The notes below the pieces were generated by a model that was not told the DNA's origin, did no database searches, and saw only the letters and a program-made list of their open reading frames with translations. From the NCBI RefSeq assembly GCF_030063445.1, contig NZ_JASITD010000004.1, positions 62,001-126,000 on the forward strand: a stretch of 64,000 bases of DNA. Direction: 5' to 3'. The translations under genes and the position numbers were made by a program. The DNA is from Hymenobacter sp. H14-R3. GTDB lineage: Bacteria > Bacteroidota > Bacteroidia > Cytophagales > Hymenobacteraceae. Positions 18,224 to 26,788 of this stretch are shown here, in pieces (position 1 is the stretch's first letter; each line of letters begins with the position of its first letter).

Positions 18224-21200
18224 TTATTCACCGCCCTTCTTCTTGGTCTTTACTTTGGTACCGTTGGGCTTATCGGTTTTGGTTTTGCCGTCGGGCATGG
18301 CGGGCATGGCAGGAGCGCTGAGCGTGGTAGCTGGCGCAGCGGCCGTTACGGGCCCACCGTTGAGGTCCAGCTCCTGCACGTCGTAGCCGAGCTCCGAGAG
18401 GCCGGGAAAGGCCTTGGCGCGGTCGCCCACCACCACGATGTACATCTTGTCGGCGGGCAGGTATTTCTGCACCGAGGCCTGCACGTCTTCCTTCTTCAGG
18501 TTCTTGAGAATGTCGGCCTGCTGGCTCACGTAGTCGGGCTTGAGGTCGTACTCGGCGAGGCGTGAGAGGAAACCGGCTTTCTGCTGGCCGGTTTCGTACT
18601 TGAGCGCATCGCTCTGGCCCACTGATGATTGCAGAAAAGCCAGCTCCTCATCCGAAATACCATTGCGGTAGTTCTGGATTTCGCTCATAAACTCCTTCAC
18701 CGAGGCGGCGGTGGCATCGGCGCGCACGCCGGCCTGGGCCGTGTAGGGGCCGAAGTAGCGCGTGCCGCGGTAGCCCGAGCTAGCGCCGTAGGTATAGCCC
18801 TTGTTCTCGCGCAGGTTGAGGTTGATGCGCGAGTTGAAGGCGCCGCCGAGCAGGTAGTTACTGAGGTAGGCGCGGTAGTAGTCGCCGGTGGCGTCGTAGG
18901 CCAGCGGCGTGAGGTAGCCCACCCGAATCTCGGACTGCGCTGCGCCGGGCTTATCAATGAAGTAAATTTTGGTTTTGTCGGGCTGCACGGCGGCCGTGGC
19001 CACGGGCAGCGTTACGGGCTTGGCGGGCCAGGCTTTGAGGAAGGCCAGCGCGGGCTCCACGGTGGCCTGGTCCTGGTCGCCCACGATGGTGAGGTTGCTC
19101 ACGCTGGGCGAGTAGTACTGCTGGTAAAACTGCTTCACGTCGTCGAGCGTGAGGCTCGTGACGCTGGCGGTGGTGCCGCTGTTGGGCACGCCCATGATGT
19201 CGGTTGGGCCATACAACAGCTTGGCATAGGCGTTGTTAGCAATTACCACCGGCTGGGTTACCTGGTTGGCAATGCCTTGCAGGGTTTGCTTTTTAAGGCG
19301 GTCGAAGTCGGCCGGGTCGAAGCGCGGGTGCAGCAGGCGCTGGTCGAGCAAGGCCAGAGTGGCGGGCAGGTTTTTGGTAAGCGACTGCACGTACACCGTC
19401 GTATTGTCGTCGCCCGAGAATACCTGAATAGTGCTACCCAGGCGGTCGAGCGCCGCCGAAAACTCTTCACCGGTGTACTGCGTCGAGCCCTCATTCAGCA
19501 TTTGGGCCGTGAGCGCGGCCACGCCGGCTTTGCCGGGGCTGGCCTGCTCCAGCCGGTGGCCACCCTGAACGGTGAGCAGCATGGTGGTGGTGGGCAGCTC
19601 GGTGTTCCTGGTACCGATGACTTTCAGGCCATTACCAAATTTATCCTGCCAGATGGCGGGCACTTTCACCACCGGGTTGGGCCCCGATTTGGGCTGTTTC
19701 GCACGGTCGAAGGTATCGGTGGCCTTCACGTATTTCAGGCCGTCGTAGCCGTAGGTAGGGGCCTTGTAGCCGAGGGCGGAGGCCGTGTAGTTGTCCTTGG
19801 CGGCCTGCTCGTCGGTTTTGCCCTTAGGCACCACGCTCAGAATAACGGCGTGCTTGCCGCTAATATATTTATCGAACACGCGCTGCACGTCGGCCTTGGT
19901 GAGGCTGCGCAACTGGCGCAGCTCGATGGGCAGGCGGTTGGGGTTGTTGAAATAGGTCTGGTTAGCAGCCAGTTGGCTCACTTTGCCGCTCACGCTACTA
20001 AGGCCGTTGATGAGCTGGGCCTCGGTGCTGGCTTTGTAGCGGGCCACCTGCTCGTCGCTGATGCCGGTTGTTGCAAGCTCTTTCAGCGTGTTGCGCATGA
20101 TAACCTCGGTGCTGTCCAGGCCTTTGCCAGGAAGGCTGAGGGCCACCATGGCAAACTCGCCGCTCAGCTCCGAGTTGCGCTGGTAGGCCTGGGCCTGCAC
20201 GGCTTTCTGGTTCTTTACCAGGTTCTTATAGAGCAAAGAGGTTTTGCCGCTGCCGATGATGTCGGCCAGCGCGTCGAGGGGCACTTCGTCGGGGTTACCG
20301 TGGGCTACCGTCGGGAATACCATTTGCAGCATCGGGAAGCGCACGTTGTCCTCGTAGCTCACGTAGCGGTCGGCGGTGAGCACGGGCTCAGGCAGCTTTT
20401 GCACCGGCACGGCGGGGCCGCGCTTGATGGGGCCAAAGTACTTCTCGGCCAGCTTAAGGACCTGGGCGGTGTTCACGTCGCCGCCCACGGTGAGGGTGGC
20501 GTTGTTGGGGCCGTACCAGCGCAGGAAGAAGTTTTTCAGGTCGTCGACGCTCGACTTATCGAGGTCCTTGAGGTAGCCGATGGTCAGCCACGAATACGGG
20601 TGGCCGTAGGGGTACAGCGTTTTAGAGATGTACTCGCTGGCCAGGCCGTAGGGGCGGTTGTCGTAGTTCTGGCCGCGCTCGTTTTTGACGGTAGCGCGCT
20701 GAATCTCAAACTTTTTCTGGCTCACGGCATCCAGCAGAAAGCCCATGCGGTCGGCTTCGAGCCAGAGGCCGGTTTCGAGCTGGTTGCTCGGCAGGGTTTC
20801 GTAGTAGTTGGTGCGGTCTTGGTTGGTGCTGCCGTTGAGGGTGCCGCCGGCGGCGGTTACGAGCTTGAAGTGCTGCTGGTCGCCCACGTGGTCGGAGCCC
20901 TGAAACATCATGTGCTCAAAGAAGTGCGCGAAGCCCGACTTGCCAATTTGCTCGCGGGCCGAGCCCACGTGGTAGGTCACGTCCACGTGCACCAGCGGGT
21001 CGGAGTGGTCTTCGGTCACGACAACCGTTAAGCCGTTGGGCAGCACGTACTTCTCGTACGGAATCACCAGCTCGCCGGGCTTGGCCGCTACCTTCTCAAT
21101 GAGGCGAGCGCCGCCAATTATAGGTGAGGCCGCCATCTTGTTGGCGGCCGGGGTTTTGGCGGCTTTGGGCGCGGGCTTCTGGGCCACGGCGGGCACCGCG

Positions 21201-21241
21201 AGCAGGGTCATTCCGAACAGCCAGGGGTAGGCAAAACGCAT
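18224..21241 (-). CDS. Secreted M16 zinc peptidase, two-domain
   Basis: 1005 residues. A signal peptide (MRFAYPWLFGMTLLAVPAVA) is followed by a basic linker. The first M16 domain carries the inverted zinc motif HFFEH (H106, E109, H110), and KNERGQNYD about 70 residues later supplies the third ligand. A second, inactive M16 unit starts near residue 530. The last 30 residues are lysine-rich. Such pitrilysin-like proteins degrade peptides in the periplasm as a clamshell. The start codon is only 19 bp from the divergent ATG of the GH43 gene, so the promoters must overlap coding sequence if both starts are right. Confidence 0.93.
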   Translation of the reverse strand: MRFAYPWLFGMTLLAVPAVAQKPAPKAAKTPAANKMAASPIIGGARLIEKVAAKPGELVIPYEKYVLPNGLTVVVTEDHSDPLVHVDVTYHVGSAREQIGKSGFAHFFEHMMFQGSDHVGDQQHFKLVTAAGGTLNGSTNQDRTNYYETLPSNQLETGLWLEADRMGFLLDAVSQKKFEIQRATVKNERGQNYDNRPYGLASEYISKTLYPYGHPYSWLTIGYLKDLDKSSVDDLKNFFLRWYGPNNATLTVGGDVNTAQVLKLAEKYFGPIKRGPAVPVQKLPEPVLTADRYVSYEDNVRFPMLQMVFPTVAHGNPDEVPLDALADIIGSGKTSLLYKNLVKNQKAVQAQAYQRNSELSGEFAMVALSLPGKGLDSTEVIMRNTLKELATTGISDEQVARYKASTEAQLINGLSSVSGKVSQLAANQTYFNNPNRLPIELRQLRSLTKADVQRVFDKYISGKHAVILSVVPKGKTDEQAAKDNYTASALGYKAPTYGYDGLKYVKATDTFDRAKQPKSGPNPVVKVPAIWQDKFGNGLKVIGTRNTELPTTTMLLTVQGGHRLEQASPGKAGVAALTAQMLNEGSTQYTGEEFSAALDRLGSTIQVFSGDDNTTVYVQSLTKNLPATLALLDQRLLHPRFDPADFDRLKKQTLQGIANQVTQPVVIANNAYAKLLYGPTDIMGVPNSGTTASVTSLTLDDVKQFYQQYYSPSVSNLTIVGDQDQATVEPALAFLKAWPAKPVTLPVATAAVQPDKTKIYFIDKPGAAQSEIRVGYLTPLAYDATGDYYRAYLSNYLLGGAFNSRINLNLRENKGYTYGASSGYRGTRYFGPYTAQAGVRADATAASVKEFMSEIQNYRNGISDEELAFLQSSVGQSDALKYETGQQKAGFLSRLAEYDLKPDYVSQQADILKNLKKEDVQASVQKYLPADKMYIVVVGDRAKAFPGLSELGYDVQELDLNGGPVTAAAPATTLSAPAMPAMPDGKTKTDKPNGTKVKTKKKGGE

Positions 21242-21245
21242 TTTC

Positions 21246-21260
21246 AGAGGAGGAGAAAGG
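21246..21260 (+). promoter_or_regulatory. Strong Shine-Dalgarno before original GH43 start
   Basis: AGAGGAGGAGAAAGG directly precedes the ATG at 21261. Few other starts here have such a signal, and the AGGAGG core favours this ATG as the original GH43 initiation site before the IS insertion. Confidence 0.55.
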
Positions 21261-21353
21261 ATGAGAAAAAGCCGGCCGGGCGGGGAAGCCGCAGCTTACC
21301 CCGTCCGGCCGGCCCACAATGTTACTCGCCACTCCGCGCTTGGCGTTACACTA

Positions 21354-22200
21354 GAGCGTGAGGACAATTAGAGTCAAGTTTATTTATCTAAGCCAATCTA
21401 ACATTGCCCCAATGTGCCAGAAGGCCAGGAAAGAAACGACGGTTTTTTCGTAGCGTGTGGCTAAGCGCCGGTACTGCTTAAGGCGGCCGAAAAAGCGCTC
21501 GATTTTGTTGCGGTCCCGATAGGTTTCCGCGTCCATATCGAGGGGTTTCACCCGATTGGGGTGGCTGGGAATAACGGCTTCGATGTGGTGCTGGGCACAG
21601 TAAGCGCGGTTTTCATCGCTGTCATAGGCGGTATCGGCCACCACCTTGCCCGGTTGCAGGCCAGCCAGCAGGAGCTGGGTTTGCGGGCAGTCGCCGGCCT
21701 GTCCGCCGGTGGCAATCAGGCGCACGGCGTTGCCTAAAGCCTCGGTGCAGGCGTGAATCTTGGTGCCGATACCCCCGCGGCTGCGGCCAAGGCACTCGGT
21801 TTCGGGGTCACTTTTTTTTGGCCGGCCGAATGCTGGTGCGCCCGCACGACGGTCGAATCGAGCATGACCCATTCCAATTCCGGCGCTTGCAAGGCCAAAA
21901 AGGCGCGTTCCCACACACCTTTTTGGGCCAGCCGGCGGAAGCGGCGGCAGACCGAATTAGCCTTGCCGAAACGCTCGGGCAGGTCGGCCCAGGGGCAGCC
22001 GGTCCGCATTATCCAAATGATAGCGTTGAAAAACAGGCGGTTATCTTTGGCCGTTACGCCGCAATCGGTGGCTTTACCGGATAAGAGCGGGGATACGGCC
22101 TCCCATTGGCGGTCGGTTATTTCATGACGGCGCATATAATTTAATGCTTAACTTATTTGATATAACCTGAAGCTAGGCAAAGGTAATTGTCCTCACGCTC
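21354..22200 (-). mobile_element. Intact IS5-family element (IS427-like), 847 bp
   Basis: It is bounded by 17-bp perfect inverted repeats, GAGCGTGAGGACAATTA at 21354-21370 and its complement at 22184-22200. A TA at 21352-21353 and another at 22201-22202 look like the 2-bp target duplication typical of the IS427 group. It encodes one transposase in two overlapping frames on the minus strand. It sits in the signal-peptide region of the GH43 gene. Intact ends and frames suggest recent insertion. Confidence 0.9.
21384..22135 (-). CDS. IS5-family transposase made by -1 frameshift
   Basis: The first frame runs from the ATG at 22135 (MRRHEITDRQWEAVSPLL) with WIMRTGCPWADLP and the first DDE Asp in VMLDSTVVRAHQHSAG. 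The second frame ends at 21384 and carries GRSRGGIGTKIHA, VVADTAYDSDENR (second Asp) and IERFFGRLKQYRRLATRYEKT (Glu). The two overlap at a run of eight A residues (minus strand, 21819-21812). A -1 slip there joins the frames, the known expression mode of the IS427 group. Full activity is plausible. Confidence 0.88.
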
Positions 22201-23299
22201 TAGCCGCCCCGCTGGCCCTGGCCGCCTGCCAAAGCCAGCCCACCCAACCCACCGGCCAGCCGGCCGCCGCTACTGCGCCGGCCCCGCCCGCCGACTCGGC
22301 CGGCACCAAGTACCTCTCGCAGCCGCTGCTGAGCACTATTTACACCGCCGACCCCTCGGCGCACGTCTTCAACGGCAAGCTTTACATCTATCCCTCGCAC
22401 GACATTGAGGCGGGTATTCCGGAGAACGACAAGGGCGACCACTTCGCCATGCGCGACTACCACGTGCTGTCCATGGACAGCGTGGGCGGCAAGGTAACCG
22501 ACCACGGCGTGGCCCTCGATGTGAAGGAGGTGCCCTGGGCCGGCCGCCAGCTGTGGGCTCCTGATGTGGCCTTCAAAAACGGCACCTACTACCTCTACTT
22601 CCCGGTAAAGGACAAGCAGGACGTGTTTCGCATGGGCGTGGCTACCAGCTCGTCGCCCACCGGCCCATTCAAGGCCGAGGCCACGCCCATCGCGGGCAGC
22701 TACAGCATCGACCCGGCCGTGTTTACCAACACCGATGGCAAGGCGTATATGTACCTGGGTGGCCTCTGGGGCGGGCAGCTTCAGCGCTGGGCCACTGGCA
22801 CTTACAACGCCAATACCCCCGAGAAAAAGCCCGACGGCAACGAGCCCGCCATCAGCCCCCGCGTGGCCCTTATGAGCCCCGACATGAAGCACTTCGCCGG
22901 CCCGGTGCAGGAGCTCAAAATAGTGGATGAAGCTGGCAAGCCCCTGCTGGCCAGCGACACCAAACGACGCTTTTTTGAGGGCGGCTGGCTGCACAAGTAC
23001 CAGGGCAAGTACTACTTCTCGTACTCGACCGGCGACACGCACTTGCTGGTGTACGCGGTGGGCGACTCGCCTACCGGCCCCTTCACCTATAAAGGCGTGG
23101 TAATGAGCCCCGTGCAGGGCTGGACCACCCACCATTCCATCGTCGAGTTCAAGGGCAAGTGGTACATCTTCTACCACGATACCCAGCTGAGCAATAAAAC
23201 CTGGCTACGCAACGTGAAAATGACCGAGCTAAAGCGCAACCCCGACGGCAGCATCGTGACGATTAACCCGTAAATAGTTATTATCAGGCAAAAGCCTGC

Positions 23300-23911
23300 T
23301 TACGCCAGCACCTCGCCCGCCCGCGCAAAGCGCACGCCCTGCGCCAGCAGGTCGGCCTTGGCGGCGGCGATGCCTTCGGCCGAAATGCCGCGGGTGGCAT
23401 CTTCCAGCACGGTCACTTCGAAGCCTTCGCCGCGGGCGTCCTTGGCGCTGAAATACACGCAGTAATCAGCGGCCAGGCCGGCCACAAATACCTGCTTGAT
23501 GCCCCGCGCCCGCAGGTAGGCCGTGAGGCCGGTGGCGCGGCGGTGGCCGTTATCAAAAAAAGCGCTGTAGCTATCCAGCTCAGGGTCAGTACCTTTGCGA
23601 AAGATGGCTTCCACGCGGTCCAGGCTCAGGCCGGGGTGCAGGGCCGCGCCCGGCGAGCCCTGCACGCAGTGGTCGGGCCAGAGGCGCTGGGGCAGGCCCT
23701 GCCACGTAATCTCACTAAACAGCTCCTGCCCGGGGTGGGCGCTGGCAAAGCTGCGGTGCCCGGCCGGGTGCCAGTCCTGGGTAGCCACCACCAGGTCGAA
23801 ATGTGGCTGCAACTCATTGATTGATTGTAGGATGGCATCGCCATCGGCCACAGCCAGTGCGCCGCCGGGTAAGAAATCGAGTTGAAAGTCGATGAGCAGG
23901 AGACAAGTCAT
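23300..23911 (-). CDS. pncA: Nicotinamidase
   Basis: 203 residues of the cysteine-hydrolase fold. The triad is visible: Asp8 in LLLIDFQLDF, Lys106 in IFRKGTDPELDSYSAF, and Cys151 in GLAADYCVYFSA. The metal site is Asp46-His48-His52 in TQDWHPAGH. PncA converts nicotinamide to nicotinate in NAD salvage. It is a single gene transcribed towards the GH43 remnant. A palindrome separates it from mqo upstream. Confidence 0.95.
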   Translation of the reverse strand: MTCLLLIDFQLDFLPGGALAVADGDAILQSINELQPHFDLVVATQDWHPAGHRSFASAHPGQELFSEITWQGLPQRLWPDHCVQGSPGAALHPGLSLDRVEAIFRKGTDPELDSYSAFFDNGHRRATGLTAYLRARGIKQVFVAGLAADYCVYFSAKDARGEGFEVTVLEDATRGISAEGIAAAKADLLAQGVRFARAGEVLA

Positions 23912-23923
23912 AAAAGAAGTGCA

Positions 23924-24031
23924 GGGTAAGCTTTAGCTTGCCGCTGGTAGGTGAAAAAATGTGCGCTCAGCTTTAGCTTGCCGGGGTAATTGCCTTCGGG
24001 CGGCGTTACCGCGGCAAGCTAAAGCTTACCC
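23924..24031. repeat. 21-bp perfect inverted repeat overlapping mqo stop
   Basis: The left arm is 23924-23944 and the right arm 24011-24031, both built on AAGCTTTAGCTTGCCG. An extra direct copy of the core lies at 23969-23983. The right arm covers the TAA stop of mqo (24026-24028), so the repeat may double as its transcript-end structure. Confidence 0.75.
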
Positions 24032-25537
24032 TACACCGTTCAGCCCCAACACATTGGCCGAGTGCGCCCGCACGCTGGCCGTCAGGGCCGGGTTATCAGC
24101 CAAGTGCTGGCCAAACGACGGCACCAACCGCCGGAACGTAGCCTGCCACTCGGGCGTAGCCGCGTGCTCGGGGAAGCAGCGCTGCACCAAATCCAGCATG
24201 ATGCTCACGGCCGTGCTTGCGCCCGGCGACGCGCCGAGCAGCGCCGCAATGGAACCATCGGCCGCCGTAACTACCTCGGTGCCAAACTCCAGCACGCCGC
24301 CCTGTTTCTTGTCTTTTTTGATGACCTGCACGCGCTGGCCGGCCATTTCCAGCTCCCAGTCCTGGGGCCGGGCCTCGGGGTAGTACTCGCGCAGGGCCGC
24401 AATGCGCTGCTCGGGCGTTTGCATCACCTGGCCGATGAGGTACTTGGTAAGCGGAATATTGCGCGCCCCGGCGTAGAGCAGCGGCCGGATGTTGCCCAGC
24501 TCAATCGAGCGGAACAGGTCGGTGTACGACCCGCTTTTCAAAAACTTGGTGCTGAAGCCGGCGTAGGGGCCAAACAGCAGCTCCTGGCGGCCGTCTATCT
24601 GGCGGGTGTCGAGGTGGGGCACCGACATGGGCGGCGAGCCCACGGCGGCCTTGCCGTACACCTTGGCGTTGTGCCGGGCAATCACCTCGGGCTGGGTGCA
24701 CTTCAGCCACTGCCCGCTCACGGGGAAGCCGCCAAAGCCGTTGGCCTCCGGAATATCCGATTTTTCGAGCAGCGTGAGCGAGCCGCCGCCCGCCCCAATA
24801 AATACGAAGCGCGTGTACACCTTGCGGCTGTCGCCGGTGGCCCGGTCACGGATTTTTACGCGCCACAGGTTGCCTTCCTGGCGCTTCAGGTCCTCAATTT
24901 CCTGGCCTAGCTCGAAGGCCACGCCCGGCTGCTGGCGCAGCTGGGCGAAGAGTGCGCGGGTGAGCGCGCCGAAGTTGACGTCGGTGCCAATGGCCATGCG
25001 CGTGGCGGCCACCGGCTGGGCGGGGTCGCGGCCACTCATTACCAGCGGCATCCACTGCGCCAGCCGGGCGGGGTCGGTGCTAAACTCCATGCCCGCAAAC
25101 AGCGGCGAGCCTAGCATGGTCTCGTAGCGCGTGCGCAGGTAGGCCACGTTGGCCGCGCCCCACACAAAGCTCATGTGCGGAATGCTGTGGATGAAGGACC
25201 CCGGCTCGGGCAAGTCGCCGGCCTCCACCAGGCTCGCCCACAGCTGCTTACTCAGCTCAAACTGCTCGGCAATCTTGTCGGCCTTCGAGATATCCACGCT
25301 GCCATCGGGCAGCTGGGGCGTGTAGTTGAGCTCGCAAAAGGCCGAGTGGCCGGTGCCGGCGTTGTTCCAGGCATCGGAGCTTTCGGCGGCTACCGCGTCG
25401 AGGCGCTCATACACGGCAATGGTCAGGCTGGGGTCAAGCTTTTTGAGTAGTACGCCCAGCGTGGCACTCATGATGCCCGCCCCAATGAGCACCACATCAG
25501 CGGTGAGTGGCTGCACCGGTGGAGTTTTCAAATTCAT
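24026..25537 (-). CDS. mqo: Malate:quinone oxidoreductase
   Basis: 503 residues. The N-terminal FAD-binding loop is ADVVLIGAGIMSATLGVLLK. WNNAGTGHSAFCELNYTP and the C-terminal LLGASPGASTAVSIMLDL are signature Mqo segments. It is a membrane-associated flavoprotein that oxidises malate to oxaloacetate and passes electrons to quinone, replacing or supplementing soluble malate dehydrogenase in the TCA cycle. Length is normal. It is a single-gene unit whose 3' end overlaps the palindrome. Confidence 0.95.
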   Translation of the reverse strand: MNLKTPPVQPLTADVVLIGAGIMSATLGVLLKKLDPSLTIAVYERLDAVAAESSDAWNNAGTGHSAFCELNYTPQLPDGSVDISKADKIAEQFELSKQLWASLVEAGDLPEPGSFIHSIPHMSFVWGAANVAYLRTRYETMLGSPLFAGMEFSTDPARLAQWMPLVMSGRDPAQPVAATRMAIGTDVNFGALTRALFAQLRQQPGVAFELGQEIEDLKRQEGNLWRVKIRDRATGDSRKVYTRFVFIGAGGGSLTLLEKSDIPEANGFGGFPVSGQWLKCTQPEVIARHNAKVYGKAAVGSPPMSVPHLDTRQIDGRQELLFGPYAGFSTKFLKSGSYTDLFRSIELGNIRPLLYAGARNIPLTKYLIGQVMQTPEQRIAALREYYPEARPQDWELEMAGQRVQVIKKDKKQGGVLEFGTEVVTAADGSIAALLGASPGASTAVSIMLDLVQRCFPEHAATPEWQATFRRLVPSFGQHLADNPALTASVRAHSANVLGLNGVG

Positions 25538-25679
25538 ATGTAAAAAGAAGGGATTAGCGCTGCGGAAGGTAACTTTGTGAGCTTTACCTTACTATGGGCA
25601 AACATTGGCCAGCAGCAGAAGTAAAGCGGAACCAACAGAATTAACCAGTAGCGCCGGGGCGTAGAGAGAAGAGTTGAGT

Positions 25680-26114
25680 ATGAATAGCGAGCCAGCGGGT
25701 TGTTACAGCATCGTTTACAGTAGTACGGTCATTGTCGATTTTACGGAGGAAAGCTTGCTGCGGCTATTGCGCCGCGCACGCGTATTTAATGCGCAGGCCG
25801 GCATCACGGGCGTGCTGATGTACGGCGGCGGCCGGTTTATGCAAGTGCTGGAGGGCTGCCCGGCGGCCGTGCGCTGCCTCTACGCCCGCATTGCCACCGA
25901 CCCCCGCCACGGCCGCCTCGAAAAGCTGGCCGACGGCCTGGTAGCCCGTCGCGAATTTACGGAATGGCACATGAGCTTTGCGCCGCTGCCCGCCGGGTTT
26001 CCGCTGCCGGGCTACCTCACGCCGCCGCAGCTGGTGATAGCCAGCGCCGGCACCCTGGTGCAACCGCTACTGAGCGAGTTCATGGCGTCGTGCTTTGAGC
26101 AAGTGGCCGCCTAA
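25680..26114 (+). CDS. BLUF-domain blue-light photoreceptor
   Basis: 144 residues from the ATG at 25680. One BLUF domain fills most of the protein. The flavin-site residues align with AppA: Tyr13 (IVYSSTV), Asn37 (VFNAQAGITG), Gln55 (RFMQVLEG), Trp96 and Met98 (FTEWHMSF). The Tyr-Gln-flavin network should give the standard red-shifted signalling state. There is no output domain, so it must act through a partner protein. Its stop codon overlaps that of the convergent RNA-ligase-like gene. A photoproduct-lyase-like gene lies close by, which suggests a light response. Confidence 0.93.
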   Translation: MNSEPAGCYSIVYSSTVIVDFTEESLLRLLRRARVFNAQAGITGVLMYGGGRFMQVLEGCPAAVRCLYARIATDPRHGRLEKLADGLVARREFTEWHMSFAPLPAGFPLPGYLTPPQLVIASAGTLVQPLLSEFMASCFEQVAA

Positions 26115-26629
26115 GCCCCGCCGCGAAACGCGAAGCGTTGCCGCAGCTCCCAGGGCCCGCCCTTGTACGCCCACAGCGCCAGCCCCGTGCCCTGTGCCTC
26201 AAATGGTTGAAAGCCAGCCGTTAGCTCTTCGTACAAAGCGCGCGCTACGGCCGGGTCCACCTTGTTTTGCGCCGTAATGTGGGGGCGCAGGCCCTGCTGG
26301 TCCTGGGGCGATAGCCAGGCCTGCCACTGCCGCTGCAAGCCGCGGTGCAGGGCTGGCAGGTTGGGGTTGTCGAGGGTATACATTACGCCCCGGCCCATAA
26401 ACTTGAGGCCCGTCACTTGCAAGGGCAGCGGGCCGGGCTGGGCGGCGGCCATTTTAGCAAGGTGCTGTGTGATAGCGCTTTCCTCTGCGCCCGGCAGGGC
26501 GTGAAACAGCGTGAGGTGGGCACTGAGGTAATTGATTTTGGGCGGAAAATAGCGGCGGCGCTGCTCGTCAAAAAACGCCTGGCTGGCCGCGTCGAGCGTC
26601 AGCGTCAGGATAAGGGGGGCATTGGTCAT
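26111..26629 (-). CDS. 2'-5' RNA ligase/phosphodiesterase-like protein
   Basis: 172 residues from the ATG at 26629 (MTNAPLILTLTLDAASQAFF). Two HxT/S motifs of the 2H phosphoesterase superfamily are present: HLTLFHALPG near residue 38 and HITAQNKV near residue 120. Such enzymes act on 2',3'-cyclic phosphates or 2'-5' RNA linkages. In bacteria their natural substrates are mostly unknown. The gene converges on the BLUF gene, sharing 4 bp at the stop codons. Confidence 0.85.
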   Translation of the reverse strand: MTNAPLILTLTLDAASQAFFDEQRRRYFPPKINYLSAHLTLFHALPGAEESAITQHLAKMAAAQPGPLPLQVTGLKFMGRGVMYTLDNPNLPALHRGLQRQWQAWLSPQDQQGLRPHITAQNKVDPAVARALYEELTAGFQPFEAQGTGLALWAYKGGPWELRQRFAFRGGA

Positions 26630-26708
26630 AGTGCGGGCTATACGCAAAACAGGCCCGGCCGGTGCGGTAACCAAAAGGAAGATAGGAAGAAAGATTTATT
26701 TTTTATCT

Positions 26709-26726
26709 ACTTGTAAATCAACAAGT
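26709..26726. promoter_or_regulatory. Candidate operator palindrome before SPL-like gene
   Basis: ACTTGT (26709-26714) and ACAAGT (26721-26726) form a 6-bp inverted repeat with a 6-bp spacer in the AT-rich gap between divergent genes, 62 bp upstream of the SPL-like ATG. It has the shape of a dimeric regulator site. No regulator is encoded beside it, so assignment is tentative. Confidence 0.3.
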
Positions 26727-26788
26727 TAAATACATGGTGTAAATGTGCAAAAACGACCTAATCCGGGCCGGTTGGCGTTTACCAGGTA

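Larger units (their letters stand above)
21261..23273 (+). pseudogene. GH43 glycosidase gene split by an IS element
   Basis: Removing the IS (21354-22200) and one TA copy joins the frame from the ATG at 21261 to the frame at 22203. The joined product has a signal region ending TLAAPLALAAC (lipobox) and then a GH43 beta-propeller. TADPSAHVFNGKLYIYPS holds the catalytic base Asp (codon 22350), SIDPAVF the modulating Asp, and FFEGGWLHK the general acid Glu. Family members act as beta-xylosidases or arabinofuranosidases. With the IS present, the first usable start is the ATG at 22449, which lies after the catalytic base. The remaining 274-residue product would be untargeted and probably inactive. 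Confidence 0.85.

Noticed and set aside
18629-21031. An 800-codon open frame on the plus strand
   Set aside because: It is antisense to the well-supported M16 protease; the protein is low-complexity Val/Gly/His-rich, as expected from the complement of a GC-rich gene.
22200-23177. A 325-codon minus-strand frame opposite the GH43 remnant
   Set aside because: Antisense to conserved GH43 motifs and Val/Gly/His-rich.
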